A stretch of 52,228 nucleotides of DNA from NCBI GenBank assembly GCA_017883165.1, contig JADGOC010000010.1:1-52228 (forward strand). The letters run 5' to 3'. This DNA is from Acidobacteriota bacterium. GTDB lineage: Bacteria > Acidobacteriota > Vicinamibacteria > Vicinamibacterales > CAVVIG01. Within the stretch, counting starts at the first letter, position 1. Each line of letters starts with the position of its first letter. A program made the translations under genes and the position numbers. Below are positions 28,153 through 36,877 of the stretch, one piece after another. The notes under the pieces are model-generated. The model worked only from the letters and a program-made list of their open reading frames with translations. It was not told the DNA's origin and made no database searches.

Positions 28153-29957
28153 TGTCCCGAACGACCGGCGTGTTTGCGCGGGTCGAGGCGACGCTGGCGT
28201 GGCTCGCGCTGGTGGCGCTCGCGGCGTGCTTCGCGTGGACGTCGCTGCCGCTCGCATGGATCGCGTCGGAGAACGGCCGGTTGCTGACGGCGTTCTACAC
28301 CGACGAGTTCTACCATCTGCACATGCTCGCGGAGGCGGTGCAGGCGCGCTCGTTTCATTTCGGGATCAACGCGTACGGGCATCTCTTCTTCGACCTGGCG
28401 CTGCTGCCGCTGTGGCTGCGGCGCGGGCCGATCGGCGATCACACGATCATTCTCACCCTGCGACTGGTCTCGTGGACGTTCGCGCTGGCGACGCTCGTGA
28501 TGTTGTTTGGCGCCACGCGCCGCTTCTGCGGGCTCCTGGCGGCGGTCATCGCCACGGCGCTGTTGGCGCTGACGCCGGTGTTCGTGCGGTGGTCGGTCAT
28601 CTCGCACCCCGACATGGTCCAGCTGTTCTTCATCACCGTCTGCCTCTACGCGATCGGCCGGCGGCTCGATCGCGGTGCGTGGGGCTGGACGGTGGCGGCG
28701 GCGACGGCCGCCGGGCTGGCGTTCGCGTCGAAGTACGCCGGTCTCTTCATCCTGCCGATCGTGTGGGGCGCCGAGTTCGTCGCGCCGATCGCGGGGCCGC
28801 GCGCATCGGATCGCGCGGTCGCCGTCAGCCGGGCGGTGGCCGGCGCGCTGGCGCCGGCGCTGGTTGTCGCCGGCGTGCTCTTCTCGCCGGCCTTCGTGGC
28901 CGCGCATCTGACGGTCGACGGGAGCATCGCTCCCGAGTTGGTGGGCCGCGTGGAGCACCTGATCCAGCAACTGCGCCTGCTCCTGGTGTGTGGGGGCATG
29001 GCCCTGGGGGCGCTCGTCGCATGGTGGCGGCCGATCGAGCGGTCCGCCCGGCTGCGGTGGATGGCGGTGATGCTCGTGACGACCTCGGTCGTGTTTGTGG
29101 CGGTCTTCACGACTGTCTCGCCCGATTCGTGGCGGGGTTTCGCGTTCGCGAAGGGTCTAATCACCGAGGCGTCGTTTGCCGAGCTGAACGATCCAGAACC
29201 GACGGAATGGTTCCGCGTGCTCGTCGGTCCTTATGTGCTCTCCCGGCTGCTGTTCATCTTCGTCGTCGCGGGCGCGGTCGCGGCGGTGTGGCGGTTGCGC
29301 GATAGCTCGCAGCTGATGTTCGAGAAGGTGTGCCTCGCCTGGGTGCTGCTTTTCAGCGCGGTTGTCATGGCGGGCGCGCGGCAGCGGCCGGCGTACTATC
29401 TCCTGCCGATCCTGCCGGCGTTGCTCGTGCTGGCGGTCACCGGCGGACGAGCCGTGCTGGCGTGGGCCGCCGCGCGTGTTCCGATGAGCGCGCGTCTTGC
29501 GGGCGGGCTGCTTGCGGTGGCGGTCGTGTTCGAGCTGAGCCACGACGCCGGACGGACGCTGCGCATGCGCCGCGAGGTCCTGACCGAAATGGAGACCAGT
29601 GCGGCAGTGCAAGTGGGCGGCATGCTGCAGTGCCGCGTCGTGCCGGCCGCCACCATTCTGTTCGATTACTTTTCGTACGTGCCGCCGACGTTTCCGCACG
29701 CGGAGCCGACGTGGGGCGCGACGCTCGCCCTGCTGCAGCGTCTGACGCCGGACGTCGTTATCACCACTCAACGGATCGAGAATCTGTACCGGTCGGGCGA
29801 TCAGTACATCTACTACCAGTCGCTGAAGCGCGATCGGACGCCCTACCGTCTCGCGGCGACGCGCGGCGACGTCCGCGTGTACGTGCGGCGCGGATCGCCG
29901 AACGTATTGAGCGCCGGCGGCGACCGATTCGACGCCGCGTGGAGCGCGTGCCGCTGA
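28152..29957 (+). CDS. GT39-like membrane glycosyltransferase
   Basis: A 601-residue polytopic protein with about 11 membrane segments. The first periplasmic loop carries FYTDEFYHLHMLAEAVQ (near 47-63); the Asp-Glu pair is the acid site of GT-C enzymes such as PMT/ArnT, which transfer sugars from polyprenyl phosphate. The next loop GINAYGHLFFDLALLPL and the PAYYLLPILPALLVLAV helix are typical. The C-terminal ~110 residues are soluble. It may decorate the polymer or a lipid in the periplasm. The GTG start overlaps the export gene's stop by one base, so the two are coupled. Confidence 0.8.
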   Translation: MSRTTGVFARVEATLAWLALVALAACFAWTSLPLAWIASENGRLLTAFYTDEFYHLHMLAEAVQARSFHFGINAYGHLFFDLALLPLWLRRGPIGDHTIILTLRLVSWTFALATLVMLFGATRRFCGLLAAVIATALLALTPVFVRWSVISHPDMVQLFFITVCLYAIGRRLDRGAWGWTVAAATAAGLAFASKYAGLFILPIVWGAEFVAPIAGPRASDRAVAVSRAVAGALAPALVVAGVLFSPAFVAAHLTVDGSIAPELVGRVEHLIQQLRLLLVCGGMALGALVAWWRPIERSARLRWMAVMLVTTSVVFVAVFTTVSPDSWRGFAFAKGLITEASFAELNDPEPTEWFRVLVGPYVLSRLLFIFVVAGAVAAVWRLRDSSQLMFEKVCLAWVLLFSAVVMAGARQRPAYYLLPILPALLVLAVTGGRAVLAWAAARVPMSARLAGGLLAVAVVFELSHDAGRTLRMRREVLTEMETSAAVQVGGMLQCRVVPAATILFDYFSYVPPTFPHAEPTWGATLALLQRLTPDVVITTQRIENLYRSGDQYIYYQSLKRDRTPYRLAATRGDVRVYVRRGSPNVLSAGGDRFDAAWSACR

Positions 29958-30030
29958 AGATGGCGACCGCTTGCCTCGAGCCGGGTGCGGTGGGCGTCGG
30001 GCCTGCGACGTACGCGGTGTCGCGCGTCTG

Positions 30031-31911
30031 ATGTGTGGCATCGCCGGCTTCATGACGGCCGGGCGGCCCATCGCGGCGCCGGCGGAGCTCGCCGATCGGC
30101 TGGCGAGCGCGCTCGCGCATCGCGGCCCCGACGGCGACGGGCGCTGGCTGTCGCCAACCGCCGATGTGTTGCTGGTGCATCGCCGCCTGGCGATCATCGA
30201 CCCGAGTCCGGCCGGCGCACAGCCGATGTCGACCGCCGACGGCCGGCACCAGATCGTCTTCAACGGCGAGATCTACAACTACCTCGCGCTCAGACGCGAT
30301 CTCGAGCAGCGAGGCGAGCGCTTCCTCACGGGCAGCGACACGGAAGTGCTGCTGCGGCTCGTCGCGGGCGAGGGCCCGGCAGCGCTGTCGCGCGTACGCG
30401 GGATGTTCGCGTTCGCGTGCTGGGACCGGGAGGAGCGCGCCCTTCTCATGGCGCGCGATCGATTCGGCATCAAGCCGCTCTACGCGGCGGCCACGCCAAC
30501 CGGCGTGGCTTTTGCCTCCGAGATCCACGCGCTGCTCGCCTCGGCGCTCGTCGACAACAGGCCGTCGCCGGCCGGGGTCGTCGCCTTCCTGCGATGGGGC
30601 AGCGTGCCGCCGACGTTGACCTGGCAGCGTGACGTCGAGACGATTCCGCCGGGCGGCTGGCGGCGGTTCTTCCAGGATGGCCGGCAGTCCGGCGGCACGT
30701 TCGCCGATACGCGCGACGCTTATCTCAGCGATCGCCGGCGGCCGCAGACCGCAGGCGCGTTCCGCGAAATGGTCGGCGCCGCCGTCCGCGACAGTGTCCA
30801 AGCGCACCTGGTGGCCGACGTCCCGGTCGGCGTCTTCTTGTCGGGCGGCATCGATTCGTCGGCTCTTGTCTCGGCGGCCACCTCAATCGGCGCCGCCAAT
30901 CTGCAGACGTTCACGGTCGGCTTCGACACGCCGGCGTCGGAAGCCGCCGCGGCGCAGGCGGTCGCCTCGCGATTCGGGACGAACCATCATGCGCTGATCG
31001 TCAGCGGCGAGGACGTGCGGCGCGATCTGCCGCTGATTCTCGCGCGCCTCGATTCGCCGACGATCGATGGCATTAACTCGTTCTATGTCGCCCGCGCCGT
31101 GGCGGCGAGCGGCATCAAGGCGGTGTTGTCCGGGATGGGCGGCGACGAACTGTTCGGCGGGTACCCCTCGTTCACGCGGGTGCCGCTGGCGGCGGCCGCC
31201 CGGCGCACCATCGGTCCCTTATGGCCGGCCGTCGCGCCGCTGGCGGGACTGCTCCTGCCACAGCGGCTGAGCGCGCGATGGCGTCACTTTGCCGCCGCCG
31301 ACGGCGGCCTGGTCGAATCGTACCGCGTGCAGCGCGGATTCCTGATGCCGGAGGAACTGGACGCGCTCATCGGTCCCGCGCTCAAAGACGATGCGGGACG
31401 GGATGAGGCGAACGAGCGGATCGATGCGGTCGAGCGCGAGCGGCTCGAGCCGAATGGGGACGAACAGCCGAGCGCGTCGATCGCGCGGCTCGAGAGCCGT
31501 CTGTATCTCGAATCACAGCTGCTGCGCGACATCGACGCGATGTCGATGGCGCACGGCCTCGAGGTCCGCGTGCCCTTCGTCGATCACGAGATCCTCGGCG
31601 CCGTGTGGCCGGAGCTCGGGTTTCATCCCTCGCTGCTCAAGCACAAGCATCTGCTGCACGCCACGCTCGCGCGGCCGCTGCCAGACGAAATCGTGCAGCG
31701 GCCCAAGCAAGGCTTCATCCTGCCGTTCGAGAAGTGGCTCGCCGGCGATCTCGCGCCCGTCGTGCAGGACGGCATGCGGGCGCTCTCCTCGCGCGGCTGG
31801 ATTCGTCCCGAGACGCCGGACGCCGTGTGGCGCGCGTGGAAGTCGGGCGCCGCGCACTGGACGCGCCCGTGGGGGCTCGGCGTCCTCGGGCTGATGGTGA
31901 GCGCGTCGTGA
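30031..31911 (+). CDS. asnB: Glutamine-hydrolysing asparagine synthetase (amidotransferase)
   Basis: A 626-residue two-domain enzyme. The N-terminal class II glutaminase domain starts MCGIAGF, so Cys2 is the nucleophile after methionine removal, followed by HRGPDGDG, FNGEIYNY and GSDTEVLLRL. The synthetase domain has the PP-loop LSGGIDSSALVS (near 270), SGMGGDELFGGYPSF, and LEVRVPFVDHEI near the end. It converts aspartate or a carboxylate to an amide using glutamine and ATP. AsnB homologues are frequent in EPS loci, where they are thought to amidate uronic acids. The ATG at 30031 is required for Cys2; a 73-bp gap precedes it, so it may open a sub-operon. Confidence 0.93.
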   Translation: MCGIAGFMTAGRPIAAPAELADRLASALAHRGPDGDGRWLSPTADVLLVHRRLAIIDPSPAGAQPMSTADGRHQIVFNGEIYNYLALRRDLEQRGERFLTGSDTEVLLRLVAGEGPAALSRVRGMFAFACWDREERALLMARDRFGIKPLYAAATPTGVAFASEIHALLASALVDNRPSPAGVVAFLRWGSVPPTLTWQRDVETIPPGGWRRFFQDGRQSGGTFADTRDAYLSDRRRPQTAGAFREMVGAAVRDSVQAHLVADVPVGVFLSGGIDSSALVSAATSIGAANLQTFTVGFDTPASEAAAAQAVASRFGTNHHALIVSGEDVRRDLPLILARLDSPTIDGINSFYVARAVAASGIKAVLSGMGGDELFGGYPSFTRVPLAAAARRTIGPLWPAVAPLAGLLLPQRLSARWRHFAAADGGLVESYRVQRGFLMPEELDALIGPALKDDAGRDEANERIDAVERERLEPNGDEQPSASIARLESRLYLESQLLRDIDAMSMAHGLEVRVPFVDHEILGAVWPELGFHPSLLKHKHLLHATLARPLPDEIVQRPKQGFILPFEKWLAGDLAPVVQDGMRALSSRGWIRPETPDAVWRAWKSGAAHWTRPWGLGVLGLMVSAS

Positions 31912-32786
31912 TCACCGTCGCTACATGCGCCGTCTGCGGCTCCACCGAATTGTCGCCGTTTTCGCGGGTGGCGCCGGGGCCCGATCATCTGCACTCGGCG
32001 CAGGTCCGCTGCCGCACGTGCGGCTTGTTCATCTCGCAGCCGCGCGCCGACGTGGCCGAGATGGACGCGTACTATCGCTCGCGCTACTACGAAACGCACT
32101 GGGCCGACGCGGAGCCGCTGTGGCAACTCAACCTGCGGATGCATGCGCGCCACACGTTGCCCGCCCTCGACGCACTGGCCGGCGCGTGGCTGCCGAAGCC
32201 CGGATCGCGCGTGCTCGAAGTCGGCTGCGGCTACGGCTCGATGCTGATGTCGATGGTCAGGCGCGGGTACCGCGTGGTCGGCACCGAGCTCAGCGCGAAG
32301 GCGGCGGCCTTCTGCCGTTCGAAGGAGCTCGACGTGGTGATCAGCCGCGTGCCTCCCGTGCGACCCGGATCCTTCGACGTCGTGATCGCCCGCCACGTCA
32401 TCGAGCATGTGAGCGATCCACGCGAGTTCGTGCAGACGCTGGTGGCCGCGGCCCGGCCCGGCGGTGTCATCTTCATCGAGACGGAAAACAGCTGGATCAG
32501 TCAGTACGCATGGGAACGGATTCGCGCCCGAGCCCTGTGGCGGCCGCTGCCATTCCGCAGTTCGAGGGACCACACCTACGTGTTCGCCGCCCGCCACCTG
32601 GAGCGCCTGCTTCGCGAGGAAGGCTGCTCGGAGGTCCGCACCATGTCGTTCGATGAACAGGCCGACCGCGAGAGCCTCCATTGGCGGCTGTACAAAGGGC
32701 TGTTCCGCGCGATCGATCGCGCAATGGGCGGCGGCGAATTGCTCGCGGCGGCCGGACGGCTGCCGCTGCGCGGGTCGGCCTCATGA
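31908..32786 (+). CDS. SAM-dependent methyltransferase with N-terminal zinc ribbon
   Basis: A 292-residue protein. The first 40 residues form a zinc ribbon (CAVCGS, then CRTCGLF), as in sugar C-methyltransferase and MetW-like families. The class I core has LEVGCGYGSML (near 102-112), TELSAKAAAFC, DVVIARHVIEHVSDP (near 158-172) and RPGGVIFIETEN. In this context it probably methylates a sugar residue or precursor. GTG at 31908 overlaps the asnB stop (GTGA), so translation is coupled; upstream open sequence in this frame lies within asnB and is disregarded. Confidence 0.85.
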   Translation: MITVATCAVCGSTELSPFSRVAPGPDHLHSAQVRCRTCGLFISQPRADVAEMDAYYRSRYYETHWADAEPLWQLNLRMHARHTLPALDALAGAWLPKPGSRVLEVGCGYGSMLMSMVRRGYRVVGTELSAKAAAFCRSKELDVVISRVPPVRPGSFDVVIARHVIEHVSDPREFVQTLVAAARPGGVIFIETENSWISQYAWERIRARALWRPLPFRSSRDHTYVFAARHLERLLREEGCSEVRTMSFDEQADRESLHWRLYKGLFRAIDRAMGGGELLAAAGRLPLRGSAS

Positions 32787-33922
32787 TCCTCGGTGCGGCC
32801 AAGGACGCCTTCCTCAAGACGATCTCCGTGATGACGCGGCGCTCCGCCGTCCTGCTGCCGGCTGAAGCCGGCGACGAGTCCCGCACGCTGCCGCTCTCGA
32901 CCCGGTACCGCGTGGAGGGTCCGCGTCTCGACATCGACATTCACTTCGAGGGACGCGGCTGGCTGCGCGCCGTGCTCCTGGGCTACGAGACGTACTATCC
33001 GACCAAGCGCCTGTGGACGTCCGGGCCGGCGCGCTACGAGGGCCGGACCCTCCTCAGCTTCGATCTCTCGACGGGACAGTTGAGAAGCGGCGCGATGCTC
33101 TGGGGCACGATTCCCATCGCCGCGATCGGCCGCCGATTCTGCTGGCGGCTCGAGCTGACGAGCGATGACGGTCGCACGTTCGAGCGGATGACCGGCCACT
33201 ACCGCGCGGCGTCGACCGCCGAGGCGTCGAGCGATTATTTTCAGGGAGCCAATTACGTCGACTACGAATCACAGAGTGCGGCGGGCCGCCGCGACGCGGC
33301 CGCGCTGATTGAAGCGCACCCGTTCGAAGGCACCGCGCTCGAGATCGGGTGCGCCACCGGCGCACTGCTGCTGGAGCTGCAGCGCCTCGGCATTCCCGCG
33401 ATGGGCGTCGATTTTTCTGAATGGGCCGTCGAACAGGCGCGCGGCCGCGTCGGGGCCGATCGCGTGTTCGTCGCGGACGTCGAACGCCAGGGGCTGCCCG
33501 AGCCGATCGTCCGTGAGGCGCCTTTTGGCGCCATCGTGCTGCACGCAGTGCTCGAGCATTTCGGCGACCCGCTCAGCGTGCTCGAGCGGCTCACGGCGCT
33601 GACCCGGCCGGGGTCGCGCATCTTCATCACGACCACCAACGCCGACAGCCTGTGCCATCGTCTCTTCGGGCCCGATTGGGAAGGGTACTTCGACGGTACC
33701 CATCGCGGCGTCGATCGCGTCAGCGTCGAAGAGCTTCGGCGATGGCTCACGACGCTTGGCTGGCGGATTGAGCGGCTCGACACGACGCTCATCTGGGACG
33801 GCAGCGCCGACCCGGAGCACGCGACTCTTCGCGACTGGTGGAGGACCGACGCCAGATTCCGCGCGCTCGTCGCCGGGAAGGATCTCGGCGATCTCCTGAC
33901 GTGCGTGGCCACCCGCCCATGA
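32783..33922 (+). CDS. SAM-dependent methyltransferase with an unrecognised N-terminal domain
   Basis: 379 residues in two parts. Residues 1-150 (GRGWLRAVLLGYETYYPTKR, then FCWRLELTSDD) look beta-rich and match no family I recognise. Residues 155-300 are a class I methyltransferase: LEIGCATGALLLELQRLG, GVDFSEWAVEQARGRV and FGAIVLHAVLEHFGDPL. A tail with GYFDGTHRGVDRVSVEELRRWL follows, resembling O-antigen-cluster methyltransferases. The ATG overlaps the preceding stop (ATGA). A short palindrome (32857-32872) lies at codons 25-30. It probably modifies a polysaccharide unit. Confidence 0.8.
   Translation: MILGAAKDAFLKTISVMTRRSAVLLPAEAGDESRTLPLSTRYRVEGPRLDIDIHFEGRGWLRAVLLGYETYYPTKRLWTSGPARYEGRTLLSFDLSTGQLRSGAMLWGTIPIAAIGRRFCWRLELTSDDGRTFERMTGHYRAASTAEASSDYFQGANYVDYESQSAAGRRDAAALIEAHPFEGTALEIGCATGALLLELQRLGIPAMGVDFSEWAVEQARGRVGADRVFVADVERQGLPEPIVREAPFGAIVLHAVLEHFGDPLSVLERLTALTRPGSRIFITTTNADSLCHRLFGPDWEGYFDGTHRGVDRVSVEELRRWLTTLGWRIERLDTTLIWDGSADPEHATLRDWWRTDARFRALVAGKDLGDLLTCVATRP
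32857..32872. repeat. In-frame palindrome GCCGGCT-GA-AGCCGGC
   Basis: A perfect 7-bp inverted repeat with a 2-nt loop, read as LPAEAGD in the methyltransferase. It shares the core GGCTGAAGCC with the copy at 44293-44306. Confidence 0.5.
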
Positions 33923-34650
33923 CCGTGACCATGTCGACCACGCGGCGTCTGGCCAGCCAGTGGCTCGGTCCGAAATGGACGACCCGGGCGCGTTGCCTCA
34001 TGCGGGGCCGGCCGCTGCCGCGATGGGGCAATTTGCGTCGGACCGCACCGCTGTCGACCGAGTTCGGCGGCGATCGCGGCACCCCCATCGATCGTTATTA
34101 CGTCGACGATTTTCTACGCCGCCACCGCTCGTCAATCCGCGGCCGCGTGCTCGAAATTCAGGGTTCGGGCTACACGCGGCGGTTCGGCCACGATCTCATC
34201 GCATGCGATACGCTCGACATCAGCGCGCGCTTCGCGCCGACGTACACGTGCGATCTGGCGCATGCCGAACACGTCGTGCCCGACAACGCGTACGACTGCT
34301 TTCTGCTGCCCAATACCGCGCAGCATCTGCGCGAAATCGACCGGGCGCTCGTGAACGCGCGGCGCGTCGTGCGGCCGGGAGGCGTGATTCTCGTCACGGC
34401 CGCCGCCTTCGTTCCGCTCATCGCCGACGCACCCGACTACTGGCGTGTCACACCGGACGGATGGCGCGAGCTCGCCGCCCGCTGCTGGCCGGATGACGAA
34501 GCCGAGATCGTGGGGTACGGCAACTGTCTCGCCGCGATCGCGGCGCTCCACGGCATCGCCGTGGAGGAGCTGACGCCGGCCGAATTGGACGTGTGCGACC
34601 CTCGGTATCCCGTTCTCATCGGCATCATGTGCCGAAAGCGCGACCAGTGA
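33919..34650 (+). CDS. SAM-dependent methyltransferase-like protein
   Basis: 243 residues. After a basic start (RRLASQWLGPKWTTRARC) comes IDRYYVDDFLRRHRSSIRGRVLEIQGSGYTRRFG, where LEIQGSGYT replaces the usual LEIGCGxG motif I, then DTLDISARFAPTYTCDL and VVRPGGVILVTAAAFVPL. The conserved DYWRVTPDGWRELAARC segment is typical of cluster methyltransferases that act on sugars. Function inferred from fold and context. ATG overlaps the upstream stop (ATGA), and the stop overlaps the deacetylase start (GTGA). Confidence 0.75.
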   Translation: MTVTMSTTRRLASQWLGPKWTTRARCLMRGRPLPRWGNLRRTAPLSTEFGGDRGTPIDRYYVDDFLRRHRSSIRGRVLEIQGSGYTRRFGHDLIACDTLDISARFAPTYTCDLAHAEHVVPDNAYDCFLLPNTAQHLREIDRALVNARRVVRPGGVILVTAAAFVPLIADAPDYWRVTPDGWRELAARCWPDDEAEIVGYGNCLAAIAALHGIAVEELTPAELDVCDPRYPVLIGIMCRKRDQ

Positions 34651-35555
34651 GCGTGTTCGGCGAAACGGCGAAGCTCGCGCTGCTTGGCTCGGGCTATTAC
34701 GCGCGGCGGATGTCGCGGCTGACGTTCCCCGGCGTCGCCGTGCTCTGTTATCACGGCGTGGCCCCGGGCGCCGGCGAGCGCATGGCCTTCGGACCGCTTC
34801 ACGTGACCGCCGCGGCCTTCGAGGGCCACTGTCGCGTGATCCGCAAACTGTGCAATCCCGTCAGCTTCGCCGACTGGCAAACGGCGATGGACGGCGGTCC
34901 GCCGCTCCCGCCGCGCGCCGTGCTCGTGACGTTCGACGATGGGTATCGCTCGATTCTGACGCTGGCGAAGCCGATCCTCGAGCGCTACGGCATCCCGGCG
35001 GTCGCCTTTATCTGCAGCGATCCGGCCGAGCAGCGCGTCCTGTTGTGGTACGACGCTGTCGAACGGCTCCGCGGCGAGGACGCCGTCGAGCAAATGAAAT
35101 ACGCGCCGTTCCCCGAATGGCGCCGCCTCGTGCAGGGCACACTGACAACAGCTGACGACGCGGATCCGCAAGCTGTGCTGCGCCCGGACGAGATCCGCGC
35201 CCTCGCGCGTGTGCCGGATTTCGCGATCGGCGCCCACACGGCCTCGCACGTCATCCTCGCGCGCGCGACGCCGGAGGAGCAGCGAACCGAGATCGTGCGC
35301 AACAAGGCGGCGCTCGAAGCGTGGACGGATCGTCCGGTTACCCTGCTGGCGTATCCCAATGGACGGCCGGGCACAGACTATACGCCCGAGTCGGTCGACA
35401 TCGTCCGCGCGGCCGGATTCACGGCCGCGTTCTCGATGCGCACCGGATTCGCGACCGCGTCGCAGCCCCGGTTCGAGCTGCCGCGCTTTCTGATGTTGCG
35501 CGCGATTACGGCGCCAGACCTCGCGCACCGGCTCGCCTACAGCTGGTATCGATGA
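34647..35555 (+). CDS. Polysaccharide deacetylase (NodB homology domain)
   Basis: A 302-residue carbohydrate esterase 4-type enzyme. It has AVLCYHGVAPG (near 31-41), motif 1 VTFDDGY (near 93-99; first Asp is the base, second binds metal), motif 2 GAHTASH (near 195, the metal histidines), and the later RPVTLLAYPNGRPG and LPRFLML. It removes N- or O-acetyl groups from sugars, probably on the EPS or its lipid-linked unit. No signal peptide is obvious, so a cytoplasmic or membrane-side role is likely. The GTG overlaps the previous stop. Confidence 0.88.
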   Translation: MSVFGETAKLALLGSGYYARRMSRLTFPGVAVLCYHGVAPGAGERMAFGPLHVTAAAFEGHCRVIRKLCNPVSFADWQTAMDGGPPLPPRAVLVTFDDGYRSILTLAKPILERYGIPAVAFICSDPAEQRVLLWYDAVERLRGEDAVEQMKYAPFPEWRRLVQGTLTTADDADPQAVLRPDEIRALARVPDFAIGAHTASHVILARATPEEQRTEIVRNKAALEAWTDRPVTLLAYPNGRPGTDYTPESVDIVRAAGFTAAFSMRTGFATASQPRFELPRFLMLRAITAPDLAHRLAYSWYR

Positions 35556-36877
35556 GGATCGTGCAGGCGGTCGGCTGGTACTATCCCGACCACGCTGGCG
35601 GCACCGAGGTGTATGTTGCGGCGCTCTCCAGACGCCTTCGCGACGCCGGCCACGACGTGCGGATCGCGGCGCCCGACGCGGCGGCAACGGTCGCTCGCAC
35701 CTACGAACATGACGGCATTCCGGTCTATCGGTATCCGATTCCGGCCCGACCGACGCGCGAGGAATCGCAGGGAGCCGTTGCCGTCCGCGGCACCGAGCGC
35801 CTGCACGCGTGGATCGCGGAGTACGCGCCCGACGTCGTCCACATGCACACCTTTGTGACCGGTCTCGGGATGCCGGAGCTGCGCATCATCAAACAGCTCG
35901 GGGCGCGCGCCATTGTCACCACGCATTCGAGCAGTCTTGGGTTCGTCTGCATGCGAGGCACGCTGATGCGGTGGGGCACGGAGCTGTGCGACGGCGTGGC
36001 GCTGCCCGCCAAGTGCGCCGCGTGCGTGCTCGACGAACACGGGATGCCGCGGTCGCTCGCGAATGCCGTCGCGCGGACGCCGGCCGTGTTGGCGCGGCTG
36101 TCGGCGCGGATTCCGGGGCCGCTCGGGACGACGCTGTCGATGCCGGATCTCGTGCGGCGCAACCTCGATCTGCAGCGTGAGCTGCTGGCGCTCGCCGATC
36201 GATTCGTCGTGCTGACCGACGGCGCGCGGCAGATTCTCCTGGCCAACGGCCTCGACGATGCCAAGGTGCGGGTGAATCGCCTTGGCGTCGCGTTCGAGCC
36301 GAACGGCCCCACGTCGCCCGCGAAGGCGCGAACACGCAATCGTCCGGTCGTGGTCGGCTACATCGGGCGCTTCGATCCGATCAAAGGCGTCGAGGTGCTG
36401 GCGCGCGCGGTGTCGTTGCTCGCTCCGGACGTGCCGCTCGTCGTCGAGTTCCGCGGCGCCGCTCGCAGCGGCGCGGAGACGCGGACGCTCGAGCGCATCC
36501 GGATGCTGACTGGCGGCGATCCGCGCGTGCGGTTCGCGAATTTCGTCGAACACCGCGAGATGTCGGGCGTATTGGCCGCCTACGACGCGATCTGCTGCCC
36601 GGCGCTGTGCTTTGAGGGCGGGCCGACGGTGGCGCTCGAGGCCGCCGCGGTGGGCGTGCCGGTCGTCGGCAGCCGAATCGGGGGGCTCGCGGAGATCGTC
36701 ACTGACGGCGTGGATGGCCGTCTGGTCCCGCCCGGCGACGCCGCGGCGCTGGCCGAGGCGTTGACCGCGATCGCGCGCGACCCCGCCATGATCGATTCTT
36801 GGCGAGCGGCACTCGTCAGGCCGCGGACGATGGATGAGGTCGCGGCGGATTACATGGCGATGTATGCCGGTGGCTGA
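35552..36877 (+). CDS. Family 4 glycosyltransferase (EPS, 1st)
   Basis: A 441-residue GT-B enzyme. The acceptor domain begins MRIVQAVGWYYPDHAGGTEVYVAAL, where the GGTE loop is the usual GT4 signature, with DVVHMHTFVTGLGMPEL. The donor domain starts VVVGYIGRFDPIKGVEVLARAV (near 268-289), and CFEGGPTVALEAAAVGVPVVGS contains the E-x7-E donor site. A four-cysteine patch (CMRG, CDG, CAACV, near 132-155) resembles a zinc-binding insertion seen in some GT4 proteins. Retaining mechanism from family knowledge; sugar unknown. ATGA overlap with the deacetylase. Confidence 0.88.
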   Translation: MRIVQAVGWYYPDHAGGTEVYVAALSRRLRDAGHDVRIAAPDAAATVARTYEHDGIPVYRYPIPARPTREESQGAVAVRGTERLHAWIAEYAPDVVHMHTFVTGLGMPELRIIKQLGARAIVTTHSSSLGFVCMRGTLMRWGTELCDGVALPAKCAACVLDEHGMPRSLANAVARTPAVLARLSARIPGPLGTTLSMPDLVRRNLDLQRELLALADRFVVLTDGARQILLANGLDDAKVRVNRLGVAFEPNGPTSPAKARTRNRPVVVGYIGRFDPIKGVEVLARAVSLLAPDVPLVVEFRGAARSGAETRTLERIRMLTGGDPRVRFANFVEHREMSGVLAAYDAICCPALCFEGGPTVALEAAAVGVPVVGSRIGGLAEIVTDGVDGRLVPPGDAAALAEALTAIARDPAMIDSWRAALVRPRTMDEVAADYMAMYAGG

